The translations under genes were made by a program, and so were the position numbers. The notes under the pieces were generated by a model, which saw nothing but the letters and a program-made list of their open reading frames with translations, did not search any database and was not told the origin of the DNA. A DNA stretch of 64,000 nucleotides from Stomorhina lunata (Eukaryota; Arthropoda; Insecta; Diptera; Rhiniidae), in assembly GCA_933228675.1 (NCBI GenBank), contig OW121742.1, positions 110,475,601 through 110,539,600 of the forward strand, given 5' to 3'. Positions 34,464-48,329 of the stretch are shown piece by piece (the stretch's first letter is position 1; each line of letters begins with the position of its first letter).

Positions 34464-35240
34464 TAGATTTTCCTCTTCCAAGACCAAAATCAAATCAATC
34501 TTACGACTTCCTTCTCTAAACATTAAATACTTCGAATCCAGACCTTCACGATTTGTTTGCTGACACGCCCCGTCCTCTTCTTCACCTTCGCTTATCGAAT
34601 TACGTTTTGCGACTATCCCCTAGACTAGAGTCCAAAGAAGAAGTTTTCGAATTTTGACGCGACTTATCATATGTCACTAATTTTTTATAGGCAAATTATT
34701 CTTCCATTAGAATCTTTTTATTTCTTCCGATCAACTTATCAAAATCGTGAGAAGTCAAGATCTTTTGTTCTCCTATAAACTCATCGACTTCCGGCATAGG
34801 AGGTACGGTTAGACTGTTAAAGTGACTATCCCCTAGACTAGAGTCCAAAGAAGAGGTTTTCGAATTTTGACGCGACTTATCATATGGCACTAATTGTTTA
34901 TAGGCAAATTGGTCTTCCATTAGAATCTTTTCATTTCTTCCGATCGATTTATCAAAATCGTGAGAAGTCAAGATCTCTTGTTCTCCTATAAATTCATCGA
35001 CTTCCGGCGTAGGAGGTGCGGTTAGATTTAGGCCCAACTCTTTATGCATAGCCGTGCCGGGTATATCCGAATTTTCTATTCTTGGTCCAAAGGCCTGGGT
35101 GGGACTTGGTTCCGCCGAATCGTTTTCTATATGTGTAGGCAGTGGTATCGAAATAGAGTGAGATTTGTAATAGTTGCCATTAAAGCCGGCTCGAAATTTT
35201 TCATTATAAGGCAGATTACAGTTGATCGGAGATTGTGATT
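34464..35240 (-). pseudogene. Broken partial duplicate of anoctamin exon 3, with an internal tandem duplication
   Basis: Sequence 34464-35240 matches about 28397-28985 (the middle of exon 3) at roughly 90% identity by eye, same orientation. It lacks both ends of the exon and its splice sites. Within it a ~213-bp segment (CCCCTAGACTAGAGTCCAAA onward) is present twice, at ~34617 and ~34830, the first more diverged. A 117-codon minus frame (35049-34696) reads MHKELGLNLTAPPTPEVDEF and QNSKTSSLDSSLG as in the parent, then runs into the second copy and stops. The copy lies upstream of the gene's first exon, so it cannot be used in the normal transcript. Confidence 0.9.
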
Positions 35241-35489
35241 TCGTTATTTTTGGAGTTTCTTATCGATAAAAGTCTATCATTAGTCAAAAAATCAAAGTCC
35301 TAAGTTTATGTCTGATACTCCCTTTTGCATTTCAGGTAACGATATATAAATTATATTAGTTTTTTAAGAATTTTTAAACAGGTTGTCCTTAAAACCAACA
35401 TAAATTAAACATTTTCCATAGAAAAGGAGTACTGGTAAAGTGCAACTATTAGAGACCCTTTAAAACTAATGTCAGATCTCTTAAAGATA

Positions 35490-37660
35490 GTTTAACTAAC
35501 TATTCTGTGACTTTCCATAACATCGGGTGGTTCGATCCAAAGATATGATAAAATCGATGGACCAGACTTTTCAAAAATTGTTTATACAAAAAATGTTTTA
35601 TAACTTCAAACTACAAATAACTCCGAATTTGTTAAACATATAAAGAAATTTTGTTAAAGCAAATAAAAGATAATTTTATCTACTATTCTTTTCTGTGACT
35701 TTCAATCCAACATTTCTTTCAAATTTTTATGAATTTTTAAAAAATTTTAATTTTAATTTTTTAAACAAATTTTTTTTTTTAACCTCAAACTACAAATAAC
35801 TCCGAATCCGTAAGATAATTATAAAAATAATTTAAAGCGACTGAAAGATAATTTGACTAGGTTTTATATTCCGTGACCTTCAATAAAATCATAATACACG
35901 TTCCAAAGATATGATAAAATCATTGGACCAGCCTTTTTCAAAATTTTTTTTATATAAAAAAATGTTTTTTACTTTGAACTGCAAATAACTCCGAATTTGT
36001 TAATCATATAAAAAATTTGCGTTAAAGCAAATTAAAGATAATTTTATCTACTATTCTATTCTGTGACAATCGAACTTCACTTTCGAAGTTTTAAGAATTT
36101 TTAAAAAAATTAATTTTAAAAAAATTTTTAACGAACAAATTTGTCATATAATTCTTTCATTTTTGAAGAGGTTGTCCTAGCTATATTATCATACATTGAA
36201 AACGACTTGTCCGATTTTATTGAAAATGGATATATGTATTTAGAACAAAATTTCCTTTAAGCCGTGCTAATACAAGTTGTTTGTATGATCGACGGTTTTG
36301 GAGTTATTGACATTGCAACATGAAAAAAACTTTAACGAACAATTTGTAAATCTTTCATAATAAATCTTTCATTTTTGAAGAAGTTGTCCTAGTTTTTGTA
36401 TTATACATTAAACACAGCTTGTCCAATTTTATTGAAAATGTATTAAACTGAAAACTTTGTAAAAATTGTTAATTTCATAAAAAAAATGTTAAAATTAAAA
36501 ACATTTACTTTGAACTAAAATAACTCCAAATACTTTAAACATATAAAAATTTGTTTAAAGCAAGTTTAAAGCTAATTTTAATCACTTTTATATTTTTTTT
36601 ATTTTTCAACAAAATCGCACCACCCGTTCTAAGGATATAATAAAATGAATGGATCAGCCTTTTCAAAAATATATATTTTTGAAAGAATATTTTTAAAAAT
36701 CCAAAATTGAATTTAAAGTGCAAATAACTTCGATTCCGTTGAAGATATGAAAAAATGGTTTTAAAGTGACTTAAAGGTAATTTTATTTGCTATTATATTT
36801 TTTGACTTTCAAGCAAATCGAGCTATCCGTTCTAAGGATATGAAATAATTAAGAAAAACGGAAATTTTTGAAAGAAAATTTTAAAAAATCAAAAAATTTA
36901 CTTTGAACTAAAATAAATCCGAATTCTTTAAATATATAAAAATTTGTTTAAAGCCAGCTTTAAGATAATTTTATTCTTTATTATGTTCTGTAACTCTCAA
37001 CAAAATCAAACTATCCGTTCTAAAGATATGGTAAAATCAATGGATCAGCCTTTTTAAAAAATTATTAATTTTATAAAAAAAAAAAAAAAAAATTTTAAAA
37101 TCAAAAAATTTCATTTTAAGTGCAAATAACTCCGTACCCGTTTAAGATATGAACAAAATGTTTTAATGCGACTTAAAGATAATTTTATTCTGAATTATTT
37201 TCAGTAAATTTCAATAAATTCAAACAGAATGTTCCAAAGTCTTAACCAAAACCGTGGATTAATATTTTCAAAAATTGCAAATTAAAAAAAAAAAAATTTA
37301 AATCAAAAAAATGAATTTGAAGTCCAAATAACTCCAAATTTGTTTAAGATATAAAAAAGAAGGTTTAAAACGACTTAAAGAAAATTTTATTCTGAATTAT
37401 ATTCAGTCGTGTTCGAAAGTTATAATGAAATCAATGGATTATTATCTTCAAAAATAGCAAATTTAAAATTTTATTTTCAATCAAAAAAAATGAATTTGTT
37501 GACCAAATAACTCCGAATCCGTTTAAGATACAAAAAAAGTTTTTTCTAAAGACTTAAAGATAATTTAATACCCTATAATATTCTATAGCTTTTGACAAAA
37601 TTGATTTTGACCTTATTAAAGATATGATCAAATCAATGGACCAGCCATTTTTAGAAATAT
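35490..37660. repeat. ~180-bp satellite, block 2, diverged
   Basis: The AAATAACTCCGAAT motif recurs at about 35622, 35795, 35984, 36522, 36724, 36910, 37123, 37325 and 37505. It is accompanied by GATATGATAAAATC and GGACCAGCCTTTTT as in 31581-33215, but is more diverged and interrupted. Its order next to the exon 3 duplicate mirrors the order exon 3 / satellite in the gene, suggesting that one event copied both. Confidence 0.85.
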
Positions 37661-39379
37661 AAAATTTTATATAGAAAATTTTTAAAAATCTCATGCAAAA
37701 ATTTGAATTTTGTAAACAAGTGTTTTTTTTTTGTCAAGAGTGGACTTTGAGCTTTATATTCGAGGCGTAATTTGTAAATTCTCAAACCTTTTAATTTTTA
37801 TTTCTAGATACGTAAATTTTTATTTTCTATTTTATTTATTTTGTAAGTTTTATTGACTTAAGGGACTTTCTAATGAGACCAAAAATATAGAAATTTTATT
37901 TTATTTTCAGTTTGTTGGTCATTTGGGGTTAAACAAATCAAAAACATAAAAAAATTTGTATATCGCTTACTGAAATGCAAAAGGTCGTAAGTGACCTAAA
38001 CATGAATATTGATTTTTTTTTCAATGGTTTTGATGTTCTTAACTAAAGTTTGAATATAATCGATCAAAATATCAGTATCGAATTTTAATGTCACTTAAGC
38101 CCTTTTGCATTTCTGGTTAATATATATATTAAAACTTATTTATATATAGGCAAAGTACATACATTTTACATAAAGTAATTTTCTTTTATTTATCTCTTGT
38201 TTATAATTAATTTTATTATTTTGATTTTTTCATATTTACTCTTTAATTATTGTCTTTATTTTTTCTAGGTCAAAGTTCATATATGAATAAAAATAATAAT
38301 AATAATATGACCTTTGCAGCGTATGAGCAATATTTCATTGTCAATCACGAATTTTAAAATAATCATACGTCATGTAGTCCCTAAACCTTTGTTTGATATT
38401 GCGTGAAAAAGTCACTAATTAGAGCAATTAAAAGGCAAAAATTATCTTTTCAAAATATTAAATGACTTTTAATAAATTCAAAAGGTCTACTTTGATTCTA
38501 TAACTTTTGAAGTTAACGCTAATGCGTTTTAATTGTATTTTAAAAGGGTCAAAACGTCATAAATCACAAAAAGAACCCGGAAAATTTTGATCAATTTCTC
38601 AGCTTTTCTTTGAAAAAAATTAAAAAAAAAACTTGGTCATAAATTTTCATAAGTTCCAAAACCCAAAAAAGATCAATAATTTTTTATATGTACTTTACCG
38701 TCATCTGTTCCATTTTCCCTTTTTTAAGGGTTAAAGCAATTAACTTAATTGCACATATGGAACTGGTTAACAAAGAAAAATTGTCTATCCTCTAAATACT
38801 CATATATCAAGCTCTTTAGAGACTAGAGTTTTTTATTGATTTTAGTTTATATTAAATATAATTATCTTCCACAAACTCATAGGTTTTTTATTTTATTGAA
38901 CTATACTCTATAGTTTTTTACTAGAACCATAAAAAATTCTATTTGAAAATATTCAGTTAATTTTCATAACAAATTGCGTGTTTTGAAAAAATTAATATTT
39001 TCAAAATTATGATGATTATCATCATAATCATCATTATCATCATTATCATCATATGTATGTGAGTAATGATGATAGGGTTCGAGTTGTCTAACAGATTAAA
39101 TTTAAATATGTAGTTATATTAAATAATTGAAAAGTACTGGAAATTGATATCACATACAAACACAAAGACATAATATACATATATAACATTCATAGAGTAA
39201 ATACACAGACTTCCTGCTTTTAAAAACTCCCTATAATTCAAATATTTTCAAACATTGTTCTAAATGTTTATTTAAAAATCAAATATTCAATAATGGACAA
39301 AACGTGTTTTGGAACAAACAGAAATTATTTTTTAATTCAAAAATCAAGTTTCAGTCAGAGAAAGGCCAGCAAAACTGGA
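37661..39379. other. AT-rich intergenic DNA, no gene seen
   Basis: No coding region recognised on either strand. Contains a simple ATCATC/ATCATT run at 39004-39052. CTGAAATGCAAAAGG (37971) and CCTTTTGCATTTCTGG (38101) form an inverted pair ~130 bp apart, and the latter also resembles 35322-35336. Confidence 0.6.
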
Positions 39380-41563
39380 CTACATACAAAAAATGTCATA
39401 TATAGATAACATTTATCTAAATAAAGACAAAATTTAACTATATATAAAAAAACATTTACCATATATAGAAAAAAATATACTATTTTTGTGAATATATAGG
39501 CAAAAATTGTCTATATATAGACAAAATTCCCTATATATAGGCAAAATTGTCTATAAATAGACCAAAATTGTCTATACATAGACAACAATTGTCTAAATAT
39601 AGACAAAAATTGTCTATATAGAGATAAAATTGTCTATATATAGACAGAAAATGTCTATATATAGACCAAAAATGTATATATATAGACAAAATTGTCTATG
39701 TATATAGACAATTTTGTCTATATATAGACAATTTTGTCTATATATAGACAATTTTGTCTATATATAGACAATTTTGTCTATATATAGACAATTTTGTTTA
39801 TATATGGACAATTTTGTCTATATATAGACAATTTTGTTTATATATGGACAATTTTGCCTAAATTGTCTATATATAGACAAAATTGTCTATATATAGACAA
39901 AATTGTCTATATATAGACAAAATTGTCTATATATAGACAAAATTGTCTATATATAGACAAAATTGTCTATATATAGACAAAATTGTCTATATATAGACAA
40001 AATTGTCTATATATAGACAAAATTGTCTATATATAGACAAAATTGTCTATATATAGACAAAATTGTCTATATATAGACAAAATTGTCTATATATAGACAA
40101 AATTGTCTATATATAGACAAAATTGTCTATATATAGACAAAATTGTCTATATATAGACAAAATTGTCTATATATAGACAAAATTGTCTATATATAGACAA
40201 AATTGTCTATATATAGACAAAATTGTCTATATATAGACAAAATTGTCTATATAGACAAAATTGTCTATATAGACAAAATTGTCTATATATAGACAAAATT
40301 GTCTATATATAGACAAAATTGTCTATATATAGACAAAATTGTCTATATATAGACAAAATTGTCTATATATAGACAAAATTGTCTATATATAGACAAAATT
40401 GTCTATATATAGACAAAATTGTCTATATATAGACAAAATTGTCTACATATAGACAAAATTGTCTATATATAGACAAAATTGTCTATATATAGACAAAATT
40501 GTCTACATATAGACAAAAATTGTCTATATATAGACAAAAATTGTCTATATATAGACAAAAATTGTCTATATATAGACAAAAATTGTCTATATATAGACAA
40601 AAATTGTCTATATATAGACAAAAATTGTATATATATATAGACAAAAATTGTCTATATATAGACAAAAGTTGTCTATATATAGACAAAAATTGTCTATATA
40701 TAGACAAAAATTGTCTATATATAGACAAAAATTGTCTATATATAGACAAAAATTGTCTATATATAGACAAAAATTGTCTATATATAGACAAAAATTGTCT
40801 TTATATAGACAAAAATTGTCTATATATAGACAAAAATTGTCTACATATAGACAAAAATTGTCTATATATAGACAAAAATTGTCTACATATAGACAAAAAT
40901 TGTCTATATATAGACAAAAATTGTCTATATATAGACAAAAATTGTCTATATATAGACAAACATTGTCTATATCTAGACACAAATTGTCTATATAGACAAA
41001 CATTGTCTATATATAGACAAAAATTGTCTATATATAGACAAAATTGTCTATATACAATTTTTGTCTATATATAGACAATTTTTGTCTATATATAGACAAT
41101 GTTTGTCTATATATTGACAATTTTTGTCTATATATAGACAATGTTTGTCTATATATAGACAATTTTTGTCTATATATAGACAATTTTTGTCTATATGTAG
41201 ACAATTTTTGTCTATATATAGACAATTTTTGTCTATATGTAGACAATTTTTGTCTATATATAGACAATTTTTGTCTATATATATTCAATTTTTGTCTATA
41301 TATAGACAATTTTTGTCTATATATAGACAATTTTTGTCTATATATAGACAATTTTTGTCTATATATAGACAATTTTTGTCTATATATAGACAATTTTTGT
41401 CTATATATAGACAATTTTTGTCTATATATAGACAATTTTTGTCTATATATAGACAATTTTTGTCTATATATAGACAATTTTTGTCTATATATAGACAATT
41501 TTTGTCTATATATAGACAATTTTTGTCTATATATAGACAATTTTTGTATATATGTAGACAATT

Positions 41564-43258
41564 TTGTCTATATATAGACAATTTTGTCTATATATAGACA
41601 ATTTTTGTCTATATATAGACAATTTTTGTCTATATATAGACAATTTTTGTCTATATATAGACAATTTTTGTCTATATATAGACAATTTTTGTCTATATAT
41701 AGACAATTTTTGTCTATATATAGACAATTTTTTTGTCTATATATGTAGACAATTTGTGTCTATATATGTAGACTATTTTTGTCTATATATAGACAATTTT
41801 TGTCTACATATAGACAATTTTTGTCTACATATAGACAATTTTTGTCTATATATAGACAATTTTTGTCTATATATAGAAAATGTTTGTCTATATAGAGACA
41901 ATTTTTGTCTAAATATAGACAATTTTTGTCTATATGTAGACAATTTTTGTCTATATATAGACAATTTTTGTCTATATGTAGACAATTTTTGTCTATATAT
42001 AGAAAATTTTTGTCTATATATAGACAATTTTTGTCTATATATAGACAATTTTTGTCTATATATAGACAATTTTTGTCTATGTATAGACAATTTTTGTCTA
42101 TATATAGACAATTTTTGTCTAAATATAGACAATTTTTGTCTATATATAGACAATTTTTTTTGTCTATATATGTAGACAATTTTTGTCTATATATAGACAA
42201 TTTTTGTCTACATATAGACAATTTTGTCTACATATAGACAATTTTTGTCTATATATAGACAATTTTTGTCTATATATAGACAATTTTTGTCTATATATAG
42301 ACAATTTTTGTCTATATATAGACAATTTTTGTCTATATATAGACAATTTTTGTCTATATATAGACAAATTTTGTCTATATATAGACAATTTTTGTCTATA
42401 TATAGACAATTTTTGTCTATATATAGACAAATTTTGTCTATATATAGACAAATTTTGTCTATATATAGACAAAAATTGTCTATATATAGACAAAAATTGT
42501 CTATATATAGACAAAAATTGTCTATATATAGACAAAAATTGTCTATATATAGACAAAAATTGTCTATATATAGACAAAAATTGTCTATATGTAGACAAAA
42601 TTGTCTATATGTAGACAAAAATTGTCTATATATAGACAAAAATTGTCTACATATATAGACAAAAAAAATTGTCTATATATAGACAAAAATTGTCTATATT
42701 TAGACAAAAATTGTCTATATATAGACAAAAATTGTCTATACATAGACAAAAATTGTCTATATATAGACAAAAATTGTCTATATATAGACAAAAATTGTCT
42801 ATATATAGACAAAAATTGTCTATATATAGACAAAAATTGTCTACATATAGACAAAAATTGTCTATATATAGACAAAAATTGTCTACATATAGACAAAAAT
42901 TGTCTATATTTAGACAAAAATTGTCTCTATATAGACAAACATTTTCTATATATAGACAAAAATTGTCTATATATAGACAAAAATTGTCTATATGTAGACA
43001 AAAATTGTCTATATGTAGACAAAAATTGTCTATATATAGACAAAAATAGTCTACATATATAGACACAAATTGTCTACATATATAGACAAAAAAATTGTCT
43101 ATATATAGACAAAAATTGTCTACATATAGACAAAAATTGTCTATATATAGACAAAAATTGTCTATATATAGACAAAAATTGTCTATATATAGACAAAAAT
43201 TGTCTATATATAGACAAAAATTGTCTATATATAGACAAAATTGTCTATATATAGACAA
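41564..43258. repeat. Large palindrome within the array, ~0.85-kb arms centred at 42411
   Basis: Variant units on the left arm reappear in mirror order on the right arm. Features at x and 84822-x correspond exactly: open frames 41564-42175 and 42647-43258, 41760-42221 and 42601-43062, 42183-42614 and 42208-42639 are mirror pairs with nearly identical translations. Rare variants such as TGTAGACAATTTGTGTC are mirrored too. There is almost no spacer. Confidence 0.93.
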
Positions 43259-44019
43259 AATTGTCTATATATAGACAAAATTGTCTATATATAGACAAAA
43301 TTGTCTATATATAGACAAAATTGTCTATATATAGACAAAATTGTCTATATATAGACAAAATTGTCTATATATAGACAAAATTGTCTATATATAGACAAAA
43401 TTGTCTATATATAGACAAAATTGTCTATATATAGACAAAATTGTCTATATATAGACAAAATTGTCTATATATAGACAAAATTGTCTATATATAGACAAAA
43501 TTGTCTATATATAGACAAAATTGTCTATATATAGACAAAATTGTCTATATATAGACAAAATTGTCTATATATAGACAAAATTGTCTATATATAGACAAAA
43601 TTGTCTATATATAGACAAAATTGTCTATATATAGACAAAATTGTCTATATATAGACAAAATTGTCTATATATAGACAAAATTGTCTATATATAGACAAAA
43701 TTGTCTATATATAGACAAAATTGTCTATATATAGACAAAATTGTCTATATATAGACAAAATTGTCTATATATAGACAAAATTGTCTATATATAGACAAAA
43801 TTGTCTATATATAGACAAAATTGTCTATATATAGACAAAATTGTCTATATATAGACAAAATTGTCTATATATAGACAAAATTGTCTATATATAGACAAAA
43901 TTGTCTATATATAGACAAAATTGTCTATATATAGACAAAATTGTCTATATATAGACAAAATTGTCTATATATAGACAAAATTGTCTATATATAGACAAAA
44001 TTGTCTATATATAGACAAA

Positions 44020-45757
44020 ATTGTCTACATATAGACAAAATTGTCTATATATAGACAAAATTGTCTATATATAGACAAAATTGTCTACATATAGACAAAA
44101 ATTGTCTATATATAGACAAAAATTGTCTATATATAGACAAAAATTGTCTATATATAGACAAAAATTGTCTATATATAGACAAAAATTGTCTATATATAGA
44201 CAAAAATTGTATATATATATAGACAAAAATTGTCTATATATAGACAAAAGTTGTCTATATATAGACAAAAATTGTCTATATATAGACAAAAATTGTCTAT
44301 ATATAGACAAAAATTGTCTATATATAGACAAAAATTGTCTATATATAGACAAAAATTGTCTATATATAGACAAAAATTGTCTATATATAGACAAAAATTG
44401 TCTTTATATAGACAAAAATTGTCTATATATAGACAAAAATTGTCTACATATAGACAAAAATTGTCTATATATAGACAAAAATTGTCTACATATAGACAAA
44501 AATTGTCTATATATAGACAAAAATTGTCTATATATAGACAAAAATTGTCTATATATAGACAAACATTGTCTATATCTAGACACAAATTGTCTATATAGAC
44601 AAACATTGTGTATATATAGACAAAAATTGTCTATATATAGACAAAATTGTCTATATACAATTTTTGTCTATATATAGACAATTTTTGTCTATATATAGAC
44701 AATGTTTGTCTATATATTGACAATTTTTGTCTATATATAGACAATGTTTGTCTATATATAGACAATTTTTGTCTATATATAGACAATTTTTGTCTATATG
44801 TAGACAATTTTTGTCTATATATAGACAATTTTTGTCTATATGTAGACAATTTTTGTCTATATATAGACAATTTTTGTCTATATATATTCAATTTTTGTCT
44901 ATATATAGACAATTTTTGTCTATATATAGACAATTTTTGTCTATATATAGACAATTTTTGTCTATATATAGACAATTTTTGTCTATATATAGACAATTTT
45001 TGTCTATATATAGACAATTTTTGTCTATATATAGACAATTTTTGTCTATATATAGACAATTTTTGTCTATATATAGACAATTTTTGTCTATATATAGACA
45101 ATTTTTGTCTATATATAGACAATTTTTGTATATATGTAGACAATTTTGTCTATATATAGACAATTTTGTCTATATATAGACAATTTTTGTCTATATATAG
45201 ACAATTTTTGTCTATATATAGACAATTTTTGTCTATATATAGACAATTTTTGTCTATATATAGACAATTTTTGTCTATATATAGACAATTTTTGTCTATA
45301 TATAGACAATTTTTTTGTCTATATATGTAGACAATTTGTGTCTATATATGTAGACTATTTTTGTCTATATATAGACAATTTTTGTCTACATATAGACAAT
45401 TTTTGTCTACATATAGACAATTTTTGTCTATATATAGACAATTTTTGTCTATATATAGAAAATGTTTGTCTATATAGAGACAATTTTTGTCTAAATATAG
45501 ACAATTTTTGTCTATATGTAGACAATTTTTGTCTATATATAGACAATTTTTGTCTATATGTAGACAATTTTTGTCTATATATAGACAATTTTTGTCTATA
45601 TATAGACAATTTTTGTCTATATATAGACAATTTTTGTCTATATATAGACAATTTTTGTCTATGTATAGACAATTTTTGTCTATATATAGACAATTTTTGT
45701 CTAAATATAGACAATTTTTGTCTATATATAGACAATTTTTTTTGTCTATATATGTAG
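44020..45757. repeat. Direct duplicate of 40438-42175 within the palindromic array
   Basis: The same order of variant units occurs at an offset of 3582 bp, for example the irregular TTGTATATATATATAGAC at 40626 and 44208, and TATATATATTCAATT at 41276 and 44879. Between the two ends a 21-bp unit is gained and another lost, so the offset is temporarily 3603. Nearly all variants agree, so the duplication is recent. Confidence 0.93.
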
Positions 45758-46690
45758 ACAATTTTTGTCTATATATAGACAATTTTTGTCTATATATAGA
45801 CAATTTTTGTCTATATATAGACAATTTTTGTCTATATATAGACAATTTTTGTCTATATATAGACAATTTTTGTCTATATATAGACAATTTTTGTCTATAT
45901 ATAGACAATTTTTGTCTATATATAGACAATTTTTGTCTATATATAGACAATTTTTGTCTATATATAGACAATTTTTGTCTATATATAGACAATTTTTGTC
46001 TATATATAGACAATTTTTGTCTATATATAGACAATTTTTGTCTATATATAGACAATTTTTGTCTATATATAGACAATTTTTGTCTATATATAGACAATTT
46101 TTGTCTATATATAGACAATTTTTGTCTATATATAGACAATTTTTGTCTATATATAGACAATTTTTGTCTAAATATAGACAATTTTTGTCTATATATAGAC
46201 AATTTTTGTCTATATATAGACAATTTTTGTCTATATATAGACAATTTTTGTCTATATATAGACAATTTTTGTCTATATATAGACAATTTTTGTCTATATA
46301 TAGACAATTTTTGTCTATATATAGACAATTTTTGTCTATATATAGACAATTTTTGTCTATATATAGACAAATTTTGTCTATATATAGACAATTTTTGTCT
46401 ATATATAGACAATTTTTGTCTATATATAGACAAATTTTGTCTATATATAGACAAATTTTGTCTATATATAGACAAAATTTGTCTATTTATAGACAAATTT
46501 TTGTCTATATATAGACAATTTTTGTCTATATATAGACAATTTTTGTCTATATATAGACAATTTTTGTCTATATAGACAAATTTTGTCTATATATAGACAA
46601 TTTTTGTCTATATATAGACAATATTTTTTGTCTATATATGTAGACAATTTTTGTCTATATATAGACAATTTTTGTCTATATAAGTACAAA

Positions 46691-48329
46691 TGTTTGCTGG
46701 GATTCAGTTTTTCATATCTTATATCATTAGCCGACTTCATTATTCAAGCAACAAGTCTATTATACCACATTTTGTGACCTTCAAAAATCAAAACTACTGA
46801 AGTCACATTCTGACATATCGACATGAAGATATTACTTTATTTTTTTTGAATTATTGATTCAAAGCGAAGTTATGATAATTTGTCATCTATTCAGAAAAAG
46901 CTTTGGTTACTTTTACTAAAGTTGAGGTTAATTTTAGAAAGAATTTATTGGGATTCAATACTACCTCATTCTGTGTTATTAGAGTTATTTAAAAAAATAT
47001 TTAGTAAAATACTAAAGTGTATATTGGAGTCCTGATTATTCTCTTTGAAAAAGGGCCAGTCATTAGTTATCGATTTTCAAAGTGAATAAACTATAAGGTT
47101 TCAAGAGCGTTGACATATTTTGATTTTTTTATATTGTTTGTTTCTAGTGTATAGTTTTGGTTGTTTTACATTTTTGTAATGTGGTGCATGTTTTTAGGAG
47201 TTTAGAAATAATTGAAATTTTTATGTTATATTTAATCTTTTGTTAGTGTAAATGTTATAAAATTATATGAATATTATTTTAATGTTTAAGAAAATCTTTT
47301 TATTTAATTTAGCGTTTAATTGTCAACTTTATTACATTGCAATAAATATATTTCTCTTCCTAAAAGTATGCAATTTTTTTTAAGATTTATTCCAAAGGTT
47401 CAATTCGTCTTATAAAGTAACAATTTTATTTTGTAGATTTAAAATCTGTTTTGAGGCTCTTATTTTTAGCTTTTAGTAGGGAGTTTATTGATTGCTTTAA
47501 CCTTTATTGTCCTAGACCTTTTATTTGGCATTGACATACTTTTAGGCTTTGAAAACTATTACTAAAATTAACACCTTTTATCATACCAGATCTCTAGGTT
47601 AATTTACGGGAAAGTGGAAGCTATGAAAAGTTTTAAATGTCAATAAAATTTACTATATCTAATTGTTATGACATTTTAGCGGGGAAAAGACAAAAGAGGG
47701 CGCTGCGAAGAGGATGTTTGTAAAAAGAATAAGTCTGACAATTGTGGACTAAGGCAACACTACCAATTCACGATTTATTTCGCAATTTTTAAAAGGGGAA
47801 ACTGAAGACTTAAAAAAACCAAAACTACTCTAAAAATGGATTCATTCCAAGGCCTTTTAGTTACTTTATTTTAGTAAAGGCCTTAAACTTTTTCCGATGG
47901 TCATTTGCTTTATATATTTTAATAAAATTTTGTATTTTTAAAGTATTTTTCTTTTCAACACATGTTAAAATTCCCATAAATTAAGGAAGAGCGTGTTTTG
48001 TGTCATCTTAATCATAAAATTCGATATTTTAAATATTAGAATTTGGACTAGCAAAGAAAAGAGGACTGAAAAGTGAAACTTATACTAATAACAAACAAAA
48101 ATTAAATGATAATTCAGAAAATCATTTAACTCCTGTACAAATTCCTGCAAACGACTCGAATCGATATTAATAACAGTTCTTACAAAATTCTAATGTATAC
48201 TTTAGGGAGTTAAGAAATTTGTGTTACATGTAAAGCTCATGATGCATGAGTAAGGCTAGGGGCAAGGAATGGAATTGAAAAAAAAAACTTAGAAGAAGCT
48301 GTTGGAAGTAGAGATTTTTCTGAGTTACA
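46691..48329. other. AT-rich intergenic DNA, no gene seen
   Basis: Unique-looking but AT-rich. No open frame with recognisable content and no RNA gene found. Confidence 0.6.

Larger units (their letters stand above)
39380..46690. repeat. 7.3-kb array of 20/21-bp units on the perfect palindrome TTGTCTATATATAGACAA
   Basis: Each unit is the 18-bp palindrome TTGTCTATATATAGACAA plus a 2-nt (20-bp unit) or 3-nt (21-bp unit) linker of A or T. As the core is symmetric, only the linker shows orientation. Reading A versus T linkers gives about: TT 39.69-39.85, AA 39.85-40.50, AAA 40.50-41.04, TTT 41.05-42.46, AAA 42.47-43.24, AA 43.24-44.10, AAA 44.10-44.64, TTT 44.65-46.68 kb. Two large structures sit on top: an inverted duplication centred at 42411, and a direct duplication with offset 3582 bp. 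Open frames of up to 384 codons on both strands result from the 21-bp period and encode only monotonous SIYRQKL or CLYIDNF repeats. Confidence 0.98.

Noticed and set aside
39380..46690. CRISPR-like array (short palindromic repeats)
   Set aside because: Eukaryotic context, no unique spacers between repeats, only 2-3-nt linkers, no cas genes.
40483..46777. Long open frames (up to 384 codons) on both strands encoding SIYRQKL or CLYIDNF repeats
   Set aside because: They are direct translations of the 21-bp palindromic satellite; frames stay open because 21 is divisible by three and the unit lacks stops. They occur equally on both strands and in mirrored copies.
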